Of a stretch of DNA of 64,000 nucleotides, positions 43,895 through 54,839 are shown piece after piece. Position 1 is the first letter of the stretch; every line of letters begins with the position of its first letter. The position numbers and the translations under genes are program-made. The notes below the pieces were generated by a model, which did no database searches, was not told the origin of the DNA, and saw only the letters and a list, made by a program, of their open reading frames with translations. This DNA comes from Semisulcospira habei (Eukaryota > Mollusca > Gastropoda > Semisulcospiridae): the NCBI GenBank assembly GCA_036245525.1, contig BTPG01000005.1:127790120-127854119 (forward strand), given 5' to 3'.

Positions 43895-44014
43895 CCCGAA
43901 GAGTGCAAAGGCCTATTGGGCCGAGATCGGCCGCCGGTGGCCCGCGCACGGCGTGCGGCGCGGGCCACTGGCGGCCGCCGATGTCGGCCCGATAGGCCTT
44001 TTGCCAAACCGGGA
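43895..44014. mobile_element. Family F MITE
   Basis: GTGCAAAGGCCTATTGGGCC at the left and GGCCCGATAGGCCTTTTGCC at the right, with a CCCGCGCACGGCGTGCGGCG centre. Confidence 0.8.
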
Positions 44015-44257
44015 ACTCTAGTGTCATGGCGCTTGACTCGTGTGAGCACCTGACCCGGCCTGTGCCAGGCAACAACAAAATCCAGAAGTATGTATTTTAT
44101 GGGCAGTCGAATGGTATTTGCCGCGCAGACACCATAAAATACGTATATGTATTGTGGCCGCTTTCACTTCCGCCGACTAAATGAGGGGGGCAGCGGCGGA
44201 TAGAGATTCTAAGCAAAGTATGCTTGAGCTGTGTAAATTAGTCGTTCTGTCTCTCCA

Positions 44258-44300
44258 GTGACTTGTTCAGCTGTATGCCCTGAGGTCCAAAATCACACAT
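44258..44300. repeat. Family G fragment
   Basis: CAGCTGTATGCCCTGAGGTC and CAAAATCACACAT, the right half only. Confidence 0.45.
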
Positions 44301-44375
44301 ATACTTAATGTTGTAAACTTAAGTTGTACTTTTGGCCTGTGTGCGTTTGTCGGTGTCATAGGAACCGAGGTGGGT

Positions 44376-44377
<2 letters not shown>

Positions 44378-44419
<42 letters not shown>

Positions 44420-44450
44420 GGGGGGGGGGGGGCGGGGAGGGGGGGAGGGG
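44378..44450. repeat. Poly(T) run followed by G-rich run
   Basis: About 41 T then about 30 mostly G. Confidence 0.97.
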
Positions 44451-44709
44451 GCTGGCTCTACCCCCGTAATGAGAATAAAATGAAGAGTGGAGTATCCCAC
44501 CTCACCCCCCCTTTCACGTATCCACCCAATAATTTTGGGGAAAAACAAAGTTTCTTTAGATACAAAATTTCGGGGATAAGAATTTCTATTTGGGAGGGAG
44601 AAAGAAATAGTTGGGTTTTTTTCCGAATTAAAAAAAGAATTGGAACCTCAATATAGTTTTCTCGAGGTTCAGCTTCGAGCAATTCGTCACCTCTCCCCCC
44701 TCCCACCCA

Positions 44710-44711
<2 letters not shown>

Positions 44712-44791
<80 letters not shown>

Positions 44792-44872
44792 ACACACAGA
44801 CACACACACACACAGACACACACACACACACACACAGACACACACACAGACACACACACACACACACACACC
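44712..44872. repeat. (CA)n microsatellite
   Basis: About 160 bases of CA with CAGA interruptions, then (CCA)n to 44900. Confidence 0.98.
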
Positions 44873-45225
44873 ACCGCCCACCACCACCACCACCACCACT
44901 CTCCCGTCTCCCGTTTGATACTTTTAGGCTGGAAAGAGCCATGTTAGGGACTCTGGATCCTCCCCCTCCCCCTCCCCCTCCAGGAACCCCGCATTAAACT
45001 ATTTTCTCTATCCATCTGCCGGTGTGTGATACATCGCGCGACTGATTGTCATTTATGAACTTTGGCGTACCATTCAATTCAGTCACGTTTATAATTATAT
45101 GCCAGCAATGCTTGTCTACTGACATAATTTTCCAACATCACCATTGGTCACTCGTGACCGCCAGTCGCGCAAATGTCAAGACTGGCGGAGCGGGCCGAAT
45201 ATATTATTGCAGTAGCGGTTGACAC

Positions 45226-45298
45226 CGCACCGGTTACCTTCCTCGATCCGCTACGCGCATGCCGTGTATCGGATCGAGGGAGGTAACCGGTGTGAGCT
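45226..45298. repeat. Family I hairpin
   Basis: CACCGGTTACCTTCCTCGAT and CCG, then a complement CGGATCGAGGGAGGTAACCG with a GCGCATGC-containing loop. Related hairpin at 50924-50990. Confidence 0.85.
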
Positions 45299-45394
45299 TA
45301 CAGACGACATGTTTTCCATTTCCCCTGTAAAATTGGAACTCTAACCACGGTACCAGTTTTTGTTCGCACGTGCGTCAAATGAGACTACTCGCGG

Positions 45395-45510
45395 TCTGAT
45401 TTGCGGTTCCCATGAGGTGTTGCCCCGCCTTAGATAAGCCGATGTTGATGAATCTGATTTGCGGTTCCCATGAGGTGTTGCCCCGCCTTAGATAAGCCGA
45501 TGTTGATGAA
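45395..45510. repeat. Perfect 58 bp tandem duplication
   Basis: TCTGATTTGCGGTTCCCATG to TTGATGAA, twice in direct order (45395-45452 and 45453-45510) without a difference. Confidence 0.95.
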
Positions 45511-45599
45511 TGAATTTGTAGTTCGGTGTGAGAGGTGCAGAACATGATAAGAACACAAACAAGATTTGTTTTTACATCGTATTTACAGCTGGGTGAGAT

Positions 45600-45680
45600 G
45601 GGGGGGGGGGGGGGGGAGGCGGGAGTAGGGGGGAGGTTGGGGGAGGGGGAGGAGGGGGAGGAGGGGAGGGGGAGGGAACC
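45600..45680. repeat. G-rich low-complexity tract
   Basis: Runs of G with A steps (GGGGAGG type), potentially G-quadruplex forming. Confidence 0.9.
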
Positions 45681-45742
45681 ACTGAAGGGGTAGCTCGGCC
45701 TGGGGGTTTCTTGAACCAGATTTGTTATAGTTTATTTACACA

Positions 45743-45814
45743 TTAATCCCTTCGCTGCCGACAAATGAAAGCGAACCAACTGCAAGAGACATAGATACCC
45801 ATGAGCCCGGCTCA

Positions 45815-45823
<9 letters not shown>
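45743..45823. repeat. Family C fragment cut by (AAT)n
   Basis: TTAATCCCTTCGCTGCCGAC, then AACTGCAAGAGACATAGATA and CATGAGCCCGGCTCATGA, after which the LINE tail begins. Confidence 0.75.
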
Positions 45824-45870
<47 letters not shown>

Positions 45871-45871
45871 T
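45824..45871. repeat. (AAT)n, tail of the L2-type LINE
   Basis: About 15 trinucleotide units at the 3' end of the minus-strand LINE. Confidence 0.9.
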
Positions 45872-47526
45872 ATTATTACGGTATTTATAATGCGCTTATC
45901 TTATAATAATTATAACTCTAAGCGCGCACTCACAACTCGCGCACGCATGCGCACGCTTTAGACAACGACTCACGTACCACAAATAGTGAAATACATTATG
46001 ACAGTCAGCTTGGGATGGGGAGTGTGATGATGTTATAGTGCTAGAACTGTTGAAAGAGGTGAGTTTTGAGGGCGGACTGGAAGGAGGAGAGAGAGTGTTA
46101 ATGACGGAGAGAGAGTGGGAGAGTGTTCCAGGTGGATGAACCGTATACTGAGAAGGAGCGGGGGCCGAAAGTGCTGAGTTTGGTGCGGGGGATGTGGAGG
46201 CGGAGAGGGTCGGAGGCGGAGCGGAGGGAGCGGGGAGGAGTGTAGGGGTGAAGTAAGTTTGAGAGATAGGCGGGAGCGCAGTTGTTCAGGGATTTGTAGC
46301 AGAGAGACAGAATCTTGCATTGGATGCGTTGGGGGATGGGAAGCCAGTGAAGGAGTTTGAGCAGGGGAGTGATGTGGTCGGATTTTTTCTTTCTGAGGAC
46401 GAGGCGGGCAGCATTGTTCTGAAATTGGTGGAGTGATGGAGGCCGGAAAGGAGAGAGTTGCAGTAGTCGATGCGAGATAGGATGAGAGAGACAGCATGTT
46501 TGGTGGCAGCTTCGGTAGTGAGGTATTTTCTGATCTGACTGATGCGGCGGAGGTGGAAGTAGCATGCCTGGGCCGTGGCGGAGACGAAGCTGGTCATGGA
46601 AAGAGAGGAATCGAGGATAACGCTGAGATTTGTGGCCGAGTCATAGAGGGGGATGGGGGTGCTGTCGAGTTGAAGGTGGAGGGAGGGGGGGGGGGGGAGC
46701 TGGGAAAGTTTCTGGCGAGTGCCTACCAGCATGGCTTCCGTTTTGTCGTCATTCAGTTTAAGCTTGTCTGCTGTCATCCAGTTTTTCACGTCTTCGTAGC
46801 AGTCAGCCGTGCGAGTCAGTAGTGACTGAGTGTTGTCGAGTTTGTCTTTGTCTAGTAGTTGTGAGTCGTCAGCGTAGAGGTGGTGGTGTATGTGGTGAGA
46901 CTGGATGATGTTGGACAGGGGAGAGGTGTAGAGTGTGAAAAGGACCGGGCCCAGGACGGACCCCTGTGGAACTCCGCAGGAGAGCGTGACTGGGTTGGAG
47001 GAGACGCCGTCGATGGTGACGGACTGCTGTCTGTCGGAGAGGTAGGAGAGAAATCAGGAGTGAGCAGAGTCAGTGATGCCAAAAGAGTGGTGAAGGCGGT
47101 GGAAGAGGATAGAGTGGTCTATAGTGTCGAAGGCGGCAGAGAGGTCGAGTAGCGTAAGAAGGGAGATGTTGCCCGAGTCGGTGGAGAGAAGCAGGTCGTT
47201 TAAGATATGTAGAAGGGCTGTTTCAGTGCTGTGATGTTTGCGATAGGCAGACTGGAAGGGACTGAGGAGGTTGTTGTCGGCGAGGTGGAGGTTGAGCTGG
47301 TTGAGAACGACCTTCTCAAGAAGCTTGGACAGGAAAGAGAGATTGGAGACTGGGCGATAGTTTTTGAGTTCGTTTGGGTCGAGGTTGTGTTTTTTGGAGG
47401 AGAGGACGGACGATGGCGGACTTGAAGATATCAGGGACGTATCCGTTCTCTAGAGATGTGTTGATGATGTCGGTAATGAATGGCAGAAGTTTTGGAAGGC
47501 CGTCCCGGTAGAGAGAAGCTGGGAGA
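45872..47526 (-). pseudogene. L2/CR1-type LINE, 5'-truncated and decayed
   Basis: Minus strand. The reverse transcriptase reads in order DIINTSLENGYVPDIFKSAI (near 47450), [39 protein letters not shown], the catalytic box LYADDSQL (46879-46864), [58 protein letters not shown] and STWNTLPLSLR. This order and the LDYCNSLL / LHWLPI boxes are typical of L2/CR1. An in-frame TGA replaces the expected Trp in HSWFLSYL (near 47056), a one-base shift in an A/C run lies near 47393, and further shifts separate the C-terminal pieces. The copy is 5'-truncated beside a family C half-element at 47527. Confidence 0.85.
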
Positions 47527-47690
47527 TGATGTATGCCTCTTGTTGAGACCAGTTTGTGCGCATGTTCCTTGGGCGGTTGTTGTTTTTGGTCGTTGATTGA
47601 ACACAGACTTCAAAAGGAAACAAAAATTAATACTATGCGACCAGTGGATGGGAAGAGGTTTACTGCTAGTGAACGGTAATGGCGTCTCTG
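47527..47690. repeat. Family C right half
   Basis: ATGTATGCCTCTTGTTGAGA, GCGCATGTTCCTTGGGCGG and the right-end CTAGTGAACGGTAATGG. The left half was lost at the LINE insertion point. Confidence 0.6.
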
Positions 47691-47704
47691 AACCCATTGG
47701 CAGA

Positions 47705-47917
47705 TTAACCCATTTGGCCCCAACACCCTACCGCAGGAAATGAATTGACCATGATAATTCAATGGTAGTGCCAGATGAGCTTGGCGCCTTCAGGCGCCAA
47801 GCTCATCTGGCACTACCATTGAATCATCATGGTCGATCCATCTCCTGCAGCTGGTTAATATTCGTTAGGTGACACCTTCAAAATGGAGGAAATGGGCTGT
47901 AGGGTTAAATGGGTTAA
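47705..47917. mobile_element. Family A MITE, near-perfect palindrome
   Basis: TTAACCCATTTGGCCCCAAC at the left and TTAAATGGGTTAA at the right. The core CAATGGTAGTGCCAGATGAG pairs perfectly with CTCATCTGGCACTACCATTG. AATGG and GATGAG occur in no other copy yet are mirrored in both arms. Confidence 0.9.
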
Positions 47918-47919
47918 CA

Positions 47920-48375
47920 GCTCAATGAATACCTGATCTCACACGGGCCTAAGAATAAGCCGTACAAAGGCCAGTATGACGCGTAAATCATCTAACAAAA
48001 GTGCAAGTTGAAATTTGTAAATCAGTTAGTCTCCAGACTCGAGTTTGCACTGCCGTGAACCTATAGGGAGCATGAGCATCGCGCTATTCTACGCCGCATA
48101 GCCGCGACGGTATTCGGATCGTGCATGTTGACAGCCATGGGTGTCTGGTTTTGGGCTCGGTGGTCGCGATTTTATCCCGGCTGCGGAAACATAGCAGCAT
48201 AGAGGCAACACTAGCCACCAAGATACATACAGATTCTTATGACCGCGCCTACTCCAAGACGCATATGAACATATGTGACTCTTGCAGCTATCGACGTTTT
48301 GGTTGTGTTTTTTTTTTTCAGCACCACAACCCGATTAAACTACGTAAACATAGCAGCATGAAGGTAATTCGACTC
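47920..48375. other. Intergenic stretch
   Basis: A partial internal repeat (GCGGAAACATAGCAGCATAG near 48182 and CGTAAACATAGCAGCATGAA near 48343) suggests two decayed copies of one element. No gene. Confidence 0.4.
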
Positions 48376-48379
48376 AGAA

Positions 48380-48440
48380 ATTCATTTAGATTCTCACAAG
48401 CCTCCGCACTATGCGCGGAACTCATGAAGATCTATGCTTT
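48380..48440. repeat. Family C core
   Basis: TTTAGATTCTCACAAGCCTC and CGCACTATGCGCGG, then AACTCATGAAGATCTATGCT. Confidence 0.6.
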
Positions 48441-49024
48441 TTTTGGAGTTTTGTCGATGGTTATAGGTAAACATTGCTAAACTGTGAACGCCATTCGTCT
48501 GATGTAAAAACAAGAATACATTTATCCTCGTGATGCGGTAACGGTGGAATGAATGTTTCTTGATAGGTTCATTTGTCTTTGTGCACATCAGACGGAACAG
48601 AGAACCTTCTGCCGTACCATCTGACGGCAGTTCCGCTGAAAGCCTTCAATGCTGGCCGCTTGTACTGCCCCCAGCCCTCAACCAAATAACAGCCCTGTCC
48701 AAACCCATGTCAGTATATATTTTTTTAAAATTTGTAACCTGGCTTTTTAATTTCTGAGTTTTCAGAAGTAAACCCGCCCGTATATGTGCCTCAGCAGATC
48801 TAAGTATTATTCCGTAGTGAACCAGACTCAGTCTGTCTTTACCAGAACGAAACACGAGAAAAAAAAGTGTGTTCGTTTCAGTATACGGCTATTAATGTAC
48901 GGCCGTTACTGAAAAACAAAAGAAACGGCTGAAACTCACTGCAAACCACAATAGCGTATCTCCTTTCCTCCTCCCCCACTCAGCCTGGAAATTAAAATTG
49001 TGTGAACTTAAAAATCAAAACTTA

Positions 49025-49093
49025 AGCACAGATCCTCATGGGTCACGGTCCTGTAACTTGCATTACGGACTCCTGAGGATATATGCCTTTTCC
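49025..49093. repeat. Family C core, degenerate
   Basis: GCACAGATCCTCATGGGTCA and GGACTCCTGAGGATATATGC with a longer, altered centre. Confidence 0.5.
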
Positions 49094-49159
49094 CATCTGT
49101 AGAAAGGGCCACTATCACACTGTCCTAGATACAGAAACGGATACGCACCTCCTGTCTGA

Positions 49160-49222
49160 AATAAACATAGATCCTCATGACGCCCGCAGATGCAAAAGCT
49201 AATGAGAATCATGCCTCTTGCC
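49160..49222. repeat. Family C core, degenerate
   Basis: ACATAGATCCTCATGACGCC and GCTAATGAGAATCATGCCTC. Confidence 0.55.
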
Positions 49223-49556
49223 GGCCTGCTTCTATCATTATGCTGGTCCTTATATAGAAGAAGCAGCGCGAGCTGATTCAGTGACTGCTTGCATAGCGTA
49301 TTAGACGCGTTGACAGCAATTATAAACAAACCGCTCTGCTGGAAAAAGGGGACAGAAACAGAGAATAGCGCGAGCTCACATTCCAGCGAATCCGAAAATG
49401 ATTAAGCATATCGGAGTCTGAGTTAGAACTGAAATGAATTTCGCGATTATTTGAAGCTGACACCATACATAGCATAATTATAGTTTCTGTCTCAAAATCA
49501 TCAGCTGTTTGAAGGAGTTCGTGGGCCGGAAAAGCTGTCTCTCATCCAGGCATTAT

Positions 49557-49712
49557 TGACCGACCCAGCCATGACGCATTACAAAATATGGATCGAACAT
49601 GATGGTTCAAGGGTGGTTACAGAATAACATAATTGGCGCCTACATGAACCAAGCTATTCTGGCACCACCCTCGAACTATCACTATCTGTCTCTTGAGATG
49701 TAATGTAGTCTT
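49557..49712. repeat. Family A MITE, decayed
   Basis: CAGCCATGACGCATTACAAA, GATCGAACATGATGGTTCAA and CTATTCTGGCACCACCCTCG, with no intact TTAA. Confidence 0.65.
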
Positions 49713-49726
49713 CAGAAACATCTCGC

Positions 49727-49804
49727 TGATATACTGACGCGCACAAGAAATGCGACATTTTTGATTCCAAAAATGTCGCATTTCCTTTGCTCGTCAGTAC
49801 ACGT
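49727..49804. mobile_element. Family D element, short form
   Basis: ATACTGACGCGCACAAGAAA and TTTCCTTTGCTCGTCAGTAC, with the centre ATGCGACATTTTTGATTCCA / AAAATGTCGCAT. The clearest copy of this family. Confidence 0.75.
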
Positions 49805-50083
49805 CACTTTCGACTGTAAAATGCATTTTCAGCTTGCTAGGTACACTTTGGCATGGCCCAAATGCATTGCTGATAAGAAAAAAGGCAGTTCTAATTACAT
49901 ATTGGTGTGGCAAAATGTTTTATAGAGTGCCTGTATGACATACACATAATGTTGTCCGGATTGCGAGAGCGCATCATCGTTGATTATGATCGCACTGTAT
50001 CATTTGATGGGCCATGTGGTGGTAATTGCTTCATCCAGCACTGGCCCTCTTTCATAAATTGGCGCCCTCTCCCTGTCCTTACC

Positions 50084-50189
50084 CCTGTAGCAAAACGTCT
50101 TCGGGCCCACGACGGCCGCAGTGCACAGCCGTGCGCGGACCCACTGTAGCCGTACGGTCGTGCGCCCTAGGACCTTTGATTACTGGGCA
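50084..50189. mobile_element. Family F MITE
   Basis: CCCTGTAGCAAAACGTCTTC at the left; CACAGCCGTGCGCGGACCCA at the centre; CTAGGACCTTTGATTACTGG at the right. Confidence 0.75.
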
Positions 50190-50254
50190 CTGGCCGTCCT
50201 TTTGTTTTCTCTTTCTGCCCGATGTCAATTAAAAGACGCCAGAATGACGCCTAC

Positions 50255-50810
50255 GGCAGATCGACCTGGGGTCAATTAGGGGAGGCGAACTTGCACGGTT
50301 GCAACGCCAAATTGACCCCGGGTCGATATTGTGTAGCAGATTTCCACGCGATAGTGACTCTTGGTCAATTTTGTATATAGCGGTTTACCTGGCCAATGTA
50401 ATCACGGGCCGCTCTGGCGTAGTGGGTTTATCACACCAAAATGACCCCGAGTCGATCTGGTGTTGTAGTTTGTCACGCCAAAATGACCCCGAGTCGATCT
50501 GACGTAGGAGTTCTTCACACCAAAATGAACTTAGACTGATATGGCGTAGTAGTTTGTCACGCCAAAATGGGTTGACCTGGCGTAATAGTTCTTCATGCCA
50601 AAATAAACTTGAGTTGACCTGGCGTAGTAGTTCTTCATGCCAAAATAAACTTGGGTTCAACTGGCGTAGTAGTTCTTCACGCTAAAATGAACTTGGGTTG
50701 ACCTGGCGTAGTAATTTGTAACATAGTGGCCCCAAGTATCTGGCGTAGGAGTTCGTCACACCAAAATAACCCCGGGTCGATCTGGCGTAGAGGTTGTACT
50801 GGCGTGTTAC
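50255..50810 (+). repeat. 42 bp minisatellite, about 11 units
   Basis: Units of the form CTGGCGTAGTAGTTCTTCAC and GCCAAAATGACCCCGAGTCG / GCCAAAATAAACTTGGGTTG. Regular 41-42 bp spacing runs from 50577 to 50700, with more diverged units on both sides. Each unit holds a small inverted repeat, TGGCGT...ACGCCA. Confidence 0.85.
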
Positions 50811-50838
50811 ACTGAAGTACCCCACTTAGTTCCAGCAG

Positions 50839-50869
50839 AGACAGTATATTATTATAATATACTGTCTTT
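50839..50869. repeat. Short hairpin
   Basis: AGACAGTATATT and AATATACTGTCT around ATTAT. Confidence 0.8.
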
Positions 50870-50923
50870 GGTCCCAGTCCCGATAGGAAAACAGTGCTGC
50901 GAGGGCTGAATCTGGCCCAAACT

Positions 50924-50990
50924 GGTTGCCTCCCTCGATTCGCTGCGCTGATCAGCGCAGCGAATCGAGGGAGACAACCAGTGTAAACTC
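50924..50990. repeat. Family I hairpin, nearly loopless
   Basis: ACTGGTTGCCTCCCTCGATT and CGCTGCGCTGATCAGCGCAG at the centre, then CGAATCGAGGGAGACAACCA. It resembles 45226-45298 in its outer arms but has a different centre. Confidence 0.85.
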
Positions 50991-51085
50991 ATTCACCCGA
51001 ATAACACAATATACTAGAACAATATGTGGACCAACCATGATAGTTCAAGGGTCACCGCTAGAATAGTAAGCGCCTCTATGGGAGA
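50991..51085. repeat. Family A left-half fragment
   Basis: ACTCATTCACCCGAATAACA and AACCATGATAGTTCAAGGGT, then lost. Confidence 0.6.
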
Positions 51086-51560
51086 GCGTTTTTATTTTAA
51101 AAAAAAACATAATCATGAGATTTCTTTATATTCCTGAAAGGATCGACAATGTGTCAGTGCGTCGTAATTTGAAGTTTATAAGTTAACATCTCAATAAAGT
51201 CTAAATAAGCCTTTATCTTCATCATATCTAGGCGTTTATGAGTGACGGATCTGCCAGTCGGCTGATCGGCCGATTCACGGATTAACCAGACAGTTGAAAA
51301 ACGTGGCATACACGTACACCAGCAAAACATCTTTTTAAAAAAATAAAAAATTAAAAAAAGGTGATTTTAGTGTTTCCTGAGCGTATCTCTTGAGCCATCA
51401 CGGATTTACGTCATGAATTTGCCCCTTTGGTCCCTCCAATGTGCTGTTCTATATGTGGATCCAACTGGACCGCTAAATTCACACAGTACTTTAACAAGCT
51501 GATCACTAATTTCGACGACTGCATGAGTGGGAGCAACCGCCGCTGGGGTCGATCTCTATG

Positions 51561-51632
51561 TCCAGGAGGCATAGATTTTCATGAACCCCTGCGATTGCAA
51601 TGGCTGATGAAAACCTGTGTTTCTTGCAGTCG
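51561..51632. repeat. Family C core
   Basis: CAGGAGGCATAGATTTTCAT and GAACCCCTGCGATTGCAATG, then GCTGATGAAAACCTGTGTTT. The CTCATG changes are matched as TTTTCATGA / GATGAAAAC. Confidence 0.65.
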
Positions 51633-51652
51633 GATGGTTTGTCAACTCATTC

Positions 51653-51745
51653 AAGGCGCCCCGCATCAATAGCTGCAGAAGTGTCCTATAGCGTTGCCGA
51701 CGGCAACGCTATAGGACACTTTCGCAGTAATGCGGGGAGCCTTAA
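51653..51745. repeat. Two-level hairpin
   Basis: Inner arms GTGTCCTATAGCGTTGCCGA / CGGCAACGCTATAGGACACT. Outer arms AGGCGCCCCGCAT / ATGCGGGGAGCCTT. Confidence 0.9.
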
Positions 51746-53010
51746 ATGATAAGTTCAATGTCTGCACTTCTAAGAACTGTCCAAAATAAATTTGTGGACT
51801 CTTTTTGGTTGATTGTTGTTCTTATTTGCAGACCTTTAATGGATTGCCCAGACCGATCGACTCCGGTGCTTAAAAAAAAGAAAAAAGAAAGGCACCTTCT
51901 GCGAGGAAACCCTTCGGGTCGTCTACAAAAGTTACTCTCTTTTAATCTCCGCCTTTCTACAGTCGGCTCCCGGGAAATGGGGCATGGGAGACAACGACCG
52001 GGGGGTGGGGGGCGGGGAGTGGGGGGTGGGGGGTCCGTGGGGGGGGGGGGGGGGGACTGAGACGGCCGCAGAAGGAGAGAAACGACATATTCACGGTCAT
52101 TGGCCATGAATGGAATCACTGAAACCACGAGATGTGTCCACGTTGCTGCCCCATCAGGAGGGAACGAAGAGAGAAAAAACTTCGTAGAAATCAACCAAAA
52201 TCATGTACTGTTTTCTTTTCCAAAAATATTTTCGTCTCCAATTAACAAATAAAACTTATACTTTTTTTCCCTCTCTCTTTAAGGCATGTTTTTCTCCCCT
52301 CCTCCCGCCACCCCCCCCCCCCCCCCCCCCGCCCCCCCCCCCCAAAAAAAAAAAAAAAAATAAATAAATAAATAAATAAAATAAAAAAATAAATTAATTA
52401 ATTAATTTAATTAAATAAATAAATAATATTTTTTAATAATAAGAAAGAAAGAAAGAAACAATGAAAGAAACAAAGAAACAAAGAAAAAATATTTTGTAAA
52501 ATCTCAGGCGGGAAAACGGGGTAGGACGGAAGTGGGGGGGGGGGGGGGGGGGGTAGTGATCAGGGGATACTGCGACTACTCTCCCCCTACTTTTTCACTG
52601 GGTAGGGATGGGTGGGAGCAGGGCTCCCCCAGGTTCTAAGTCACTGTTCTGGACAGTAAAGCTCTTAATCCTAATGTGCACGTGTGCCAGTGACTGCATA
52701 AAGAGCAAGCCGCCAGAAAATGCGCTCCAAGATCAGAGAAGTCTCAATGTCGGAACGAGACCGTGCAGGAGTCAATGGAACGGAGGGAGGCATCATTGCC
52801 TCATAGTCCAAATGACATCCTTTCTGTGAGCACAACAGACATAAGTTGGGCTGATACCTGCCTAAAACATTTTTTATTAGAAAAGCCTGAATTAAAACCA
52901 CGTGTTTATGAGGATCTACGTCTAGGAGATTTGTTAAAACTAGCAAAATGGAGGTTTCACCATAACTGGTCAGACTGAATCAGTTTCGGAAAACCGGACA
53001 CAAAAACAAT
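51746..53010. other. Intergenic stretch rich in simple repeats
   Basis: G runs at 52000-52055 and 52530-52552, C and A runs at 52311-52358, AT-rich (AAAT)n/(GAAA)n to 52500. A 71-codon frame at 52763-52978 has a balanced composition (…WADTCLKHFLLEKPELKPRV…) but no flanking splice sites that I could support, so it is not called. Confidence 0.5.
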
Positions 53011-53016
53011 CACATC

Positions 53017-53094
53017 TGAAAGAGGCATAGATCCACATGGGCCTCCGCAGAATGCAGGGGCTCATGAGTATCTATGCCTCTTACTGGTCTTAAT
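53017..53094. repeat. Family C core
   Basis: GAAAGAGGCATAGATCCACA and GAATGCAGGGGCTCATGAGT, then ATCTATGCCTCTTACTGG. Confidence 0.7.
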
Positions 53095-53225
53095 AAAAAA
53101 TGCGCAGAGAGGGTCGCTAGATATTCGAAGATGGACTAAAAGAGCCGATTGCCATCCACAGAGAATTTGTGTCAATGGTTAGTTGTGGATTCAGTTTAAG
53201 CGCTGGACATCCAAGACAGACTTTG

Positions 53226-53251
53226 GCCCGATGATCTTTGCTCACTGGGCT
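53226..53251. repeat. Family F end fragment
   Basis: GGCCCGATGATCTTTGCTCA and CTGGG only. Confidence 0.5.
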
Positions 53252-53491
53252 AACGCTGATTGGCCGGCGAGACTAGTGTAGTAATGGAGTCGAAAGGGCA
53301 GATTCTGGGCCTTTTTAGGGGGCTGGGGGGGGGGAGGGAGGTGGGGAAAAGGGTTAGGAGGGGTGATTTAAGAGAAACTTGTCCTATCTCGCTTGGATTC
53401 ACTGCACTTTCGTCTGCCTTTTACAGCCAACCACGATTGACTACGACTGACTTCAACCTCACGCTTGAAGTGTCAGCCGCTAAGAAATGTA

Positions 53492-53550
53492 TGCTGGGCT
53501 GTGATTTTGAACCTTACGGCCGAGACGGTGAGGTTCAGCATCACAGGACA
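53492..53550. repeat. Family G palindrome
   Basis: GGGCTGTGATTTTGAACCTT and AGGTTCAGCATCACAGG around ACGGCCGAGACGGTG. Confidence 0.65.
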
Positions 53551-53599
53551 TCACATAGCGGACGATCCCTTGACATACTCTTACAATCTCCATCAAATG

Positions 53600-53812
53600 A
53601 CTCAACCCTTTCATCGCCGGAATTATGCACTGAAATCACTCAATTGCAAGAGACATAGATCCTCATGAGCCCCTCATACGCGGGGGCTCATGAGGATCTA
53701 TGCCTCTTGCTAACGCCGATTTGTATCGACGTTCCTTGGACGACTGGGTGTCTTAGGTCAAAAACATAATTTCATAAACACATTCTGTGTCCACTGGCAT
53801 TGACGGGGTTAA
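53600..53812. mobile_element. Family C MITE, near-complete
   Basis: TCAACCCTTTCATCGCCGGA at the left, core AATTGCAAGAGACATAGATC and CATACGCGGGGGCTCATGAG, right end GGCATTGACGGGGTTAA. Confidence 0.8.
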
Positions 53813-54117
53813 ATATTTTCACGTAATAATTGATAGGCACTGAGTGAAATTCGCTGGGAAAAGATCCACTTGAAAACTCGAGGGTAGCCTGATTCGCTGG
53901 GATCTTCTTCATGGTTGACACACATCGTGTTATGTTATAGTTTTCAGGACTGAATGTGCTGTAAAAAAAAATAAATTGATTGAGGTCCTAATTGTTCAAA
54001 TTATGAAAATAATAAACCACAATGTTTTAAAATATAAAAAAAATCGTAGGGCTACTAAAAAGAAATCTTTTGAGAAATAATAAATTTTGATTCTTTAAAA
54101 TGTTTATTTCATTAGAA

Positions 54118-54158
54118 GTTTTTTTTTTTTTTTTTTTTTTGGGGGGGGGGGGGGGGAT
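54118..54158. repeat. Poly(T)-poly(G) run
   Basis: About 23 T then about 16 G. Confidence 0.95.
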
Positions 54159-54506
54159 ATCATGAAAACGATAATTTCTTTGTTTATAAGGACTTACAAA
54201 TTAAAGGCACTAAAGCTACAACGGGCCCTACCTTTCTCAGATCCCAATGGTTTGCGTTTTGTATTCGTCTGCTAAACACGTACCAGATCGATGGCGAGAC
54301 CGATTAAAATGGTAATCGGTGACCGTCATGGGTGACAGTCTTCAGTCCTGTAGACTGATTCAGCTCTTTCAAATCTCCACCAAAACAGAATTTAGCCATT
54401 TGGTCCAGACATCACACAGTCCTTAACGTAGGGGCCTACGCCGTATTCCGCGTAATCGGCGACTATGGCGTATCCCTGGAAACGCTGTAATCGCCTATTA
54501 TCGTGC

Positions 54507-54608
54507 TTAACCCGTTTGCTGCCGAGAAAAAAATGAACACGGTCCAACTGCAAGAGACATAGATCCTCATGAGCCCCCGCACTTGCTGACACCACAATAT
54601 GTGCATGG
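54507..54608. repeat. Family C MITE with right arm deleted
   Basis: TTAACCCGTTTGCTGCCGAG, then AACTGCAAGAGACATAGATC and GAGCCCCCGCA, after which it jumps to CTTGCTGACACCAC. The deletion removes exactly one hairpin arm, as expected if a polymerase skipped a folded hairpin. Confidence 0.75.
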
Positions 54609-54625
54609 ATGGCTGGGACTCTGAA

Positions 54626-54839
54626 TTAACTCATTCTACCCCAGACACACCACAGCAAGATAAGGATCGACCATGATAGTTCAAGGGTGATGCCAGAATA
54701 GCTTGGCGCCTATGGGCGCCAAGCTATTCTGGCATCACCCTTGAATTATCATGGTCGATCTGTGTCCTGCACTAGAGTGCAGTCTTCAGAGGACAACGGC
54801 AACATTTAGAGATTTCGGTGTTGGGGTAGAATGAGTTAA
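54626..54839. mobile_element. Family A MITE, second subfamily
   Basis: TTAACTCATTCTACCCCAGA at the left and GGGTAGAATGAGTTAA at the right. Core arms GGGTGATGCCAGAATAGCTT / AAGCTATTCTGGCATCACCC pair perfectly. Confidence 0.9.

Noticed and set aside
52763..52978. 71-codon frame with natural-looking composition
   Set aside because: Could be an exon, but no supported acceptor, donor or upstream exon was found.
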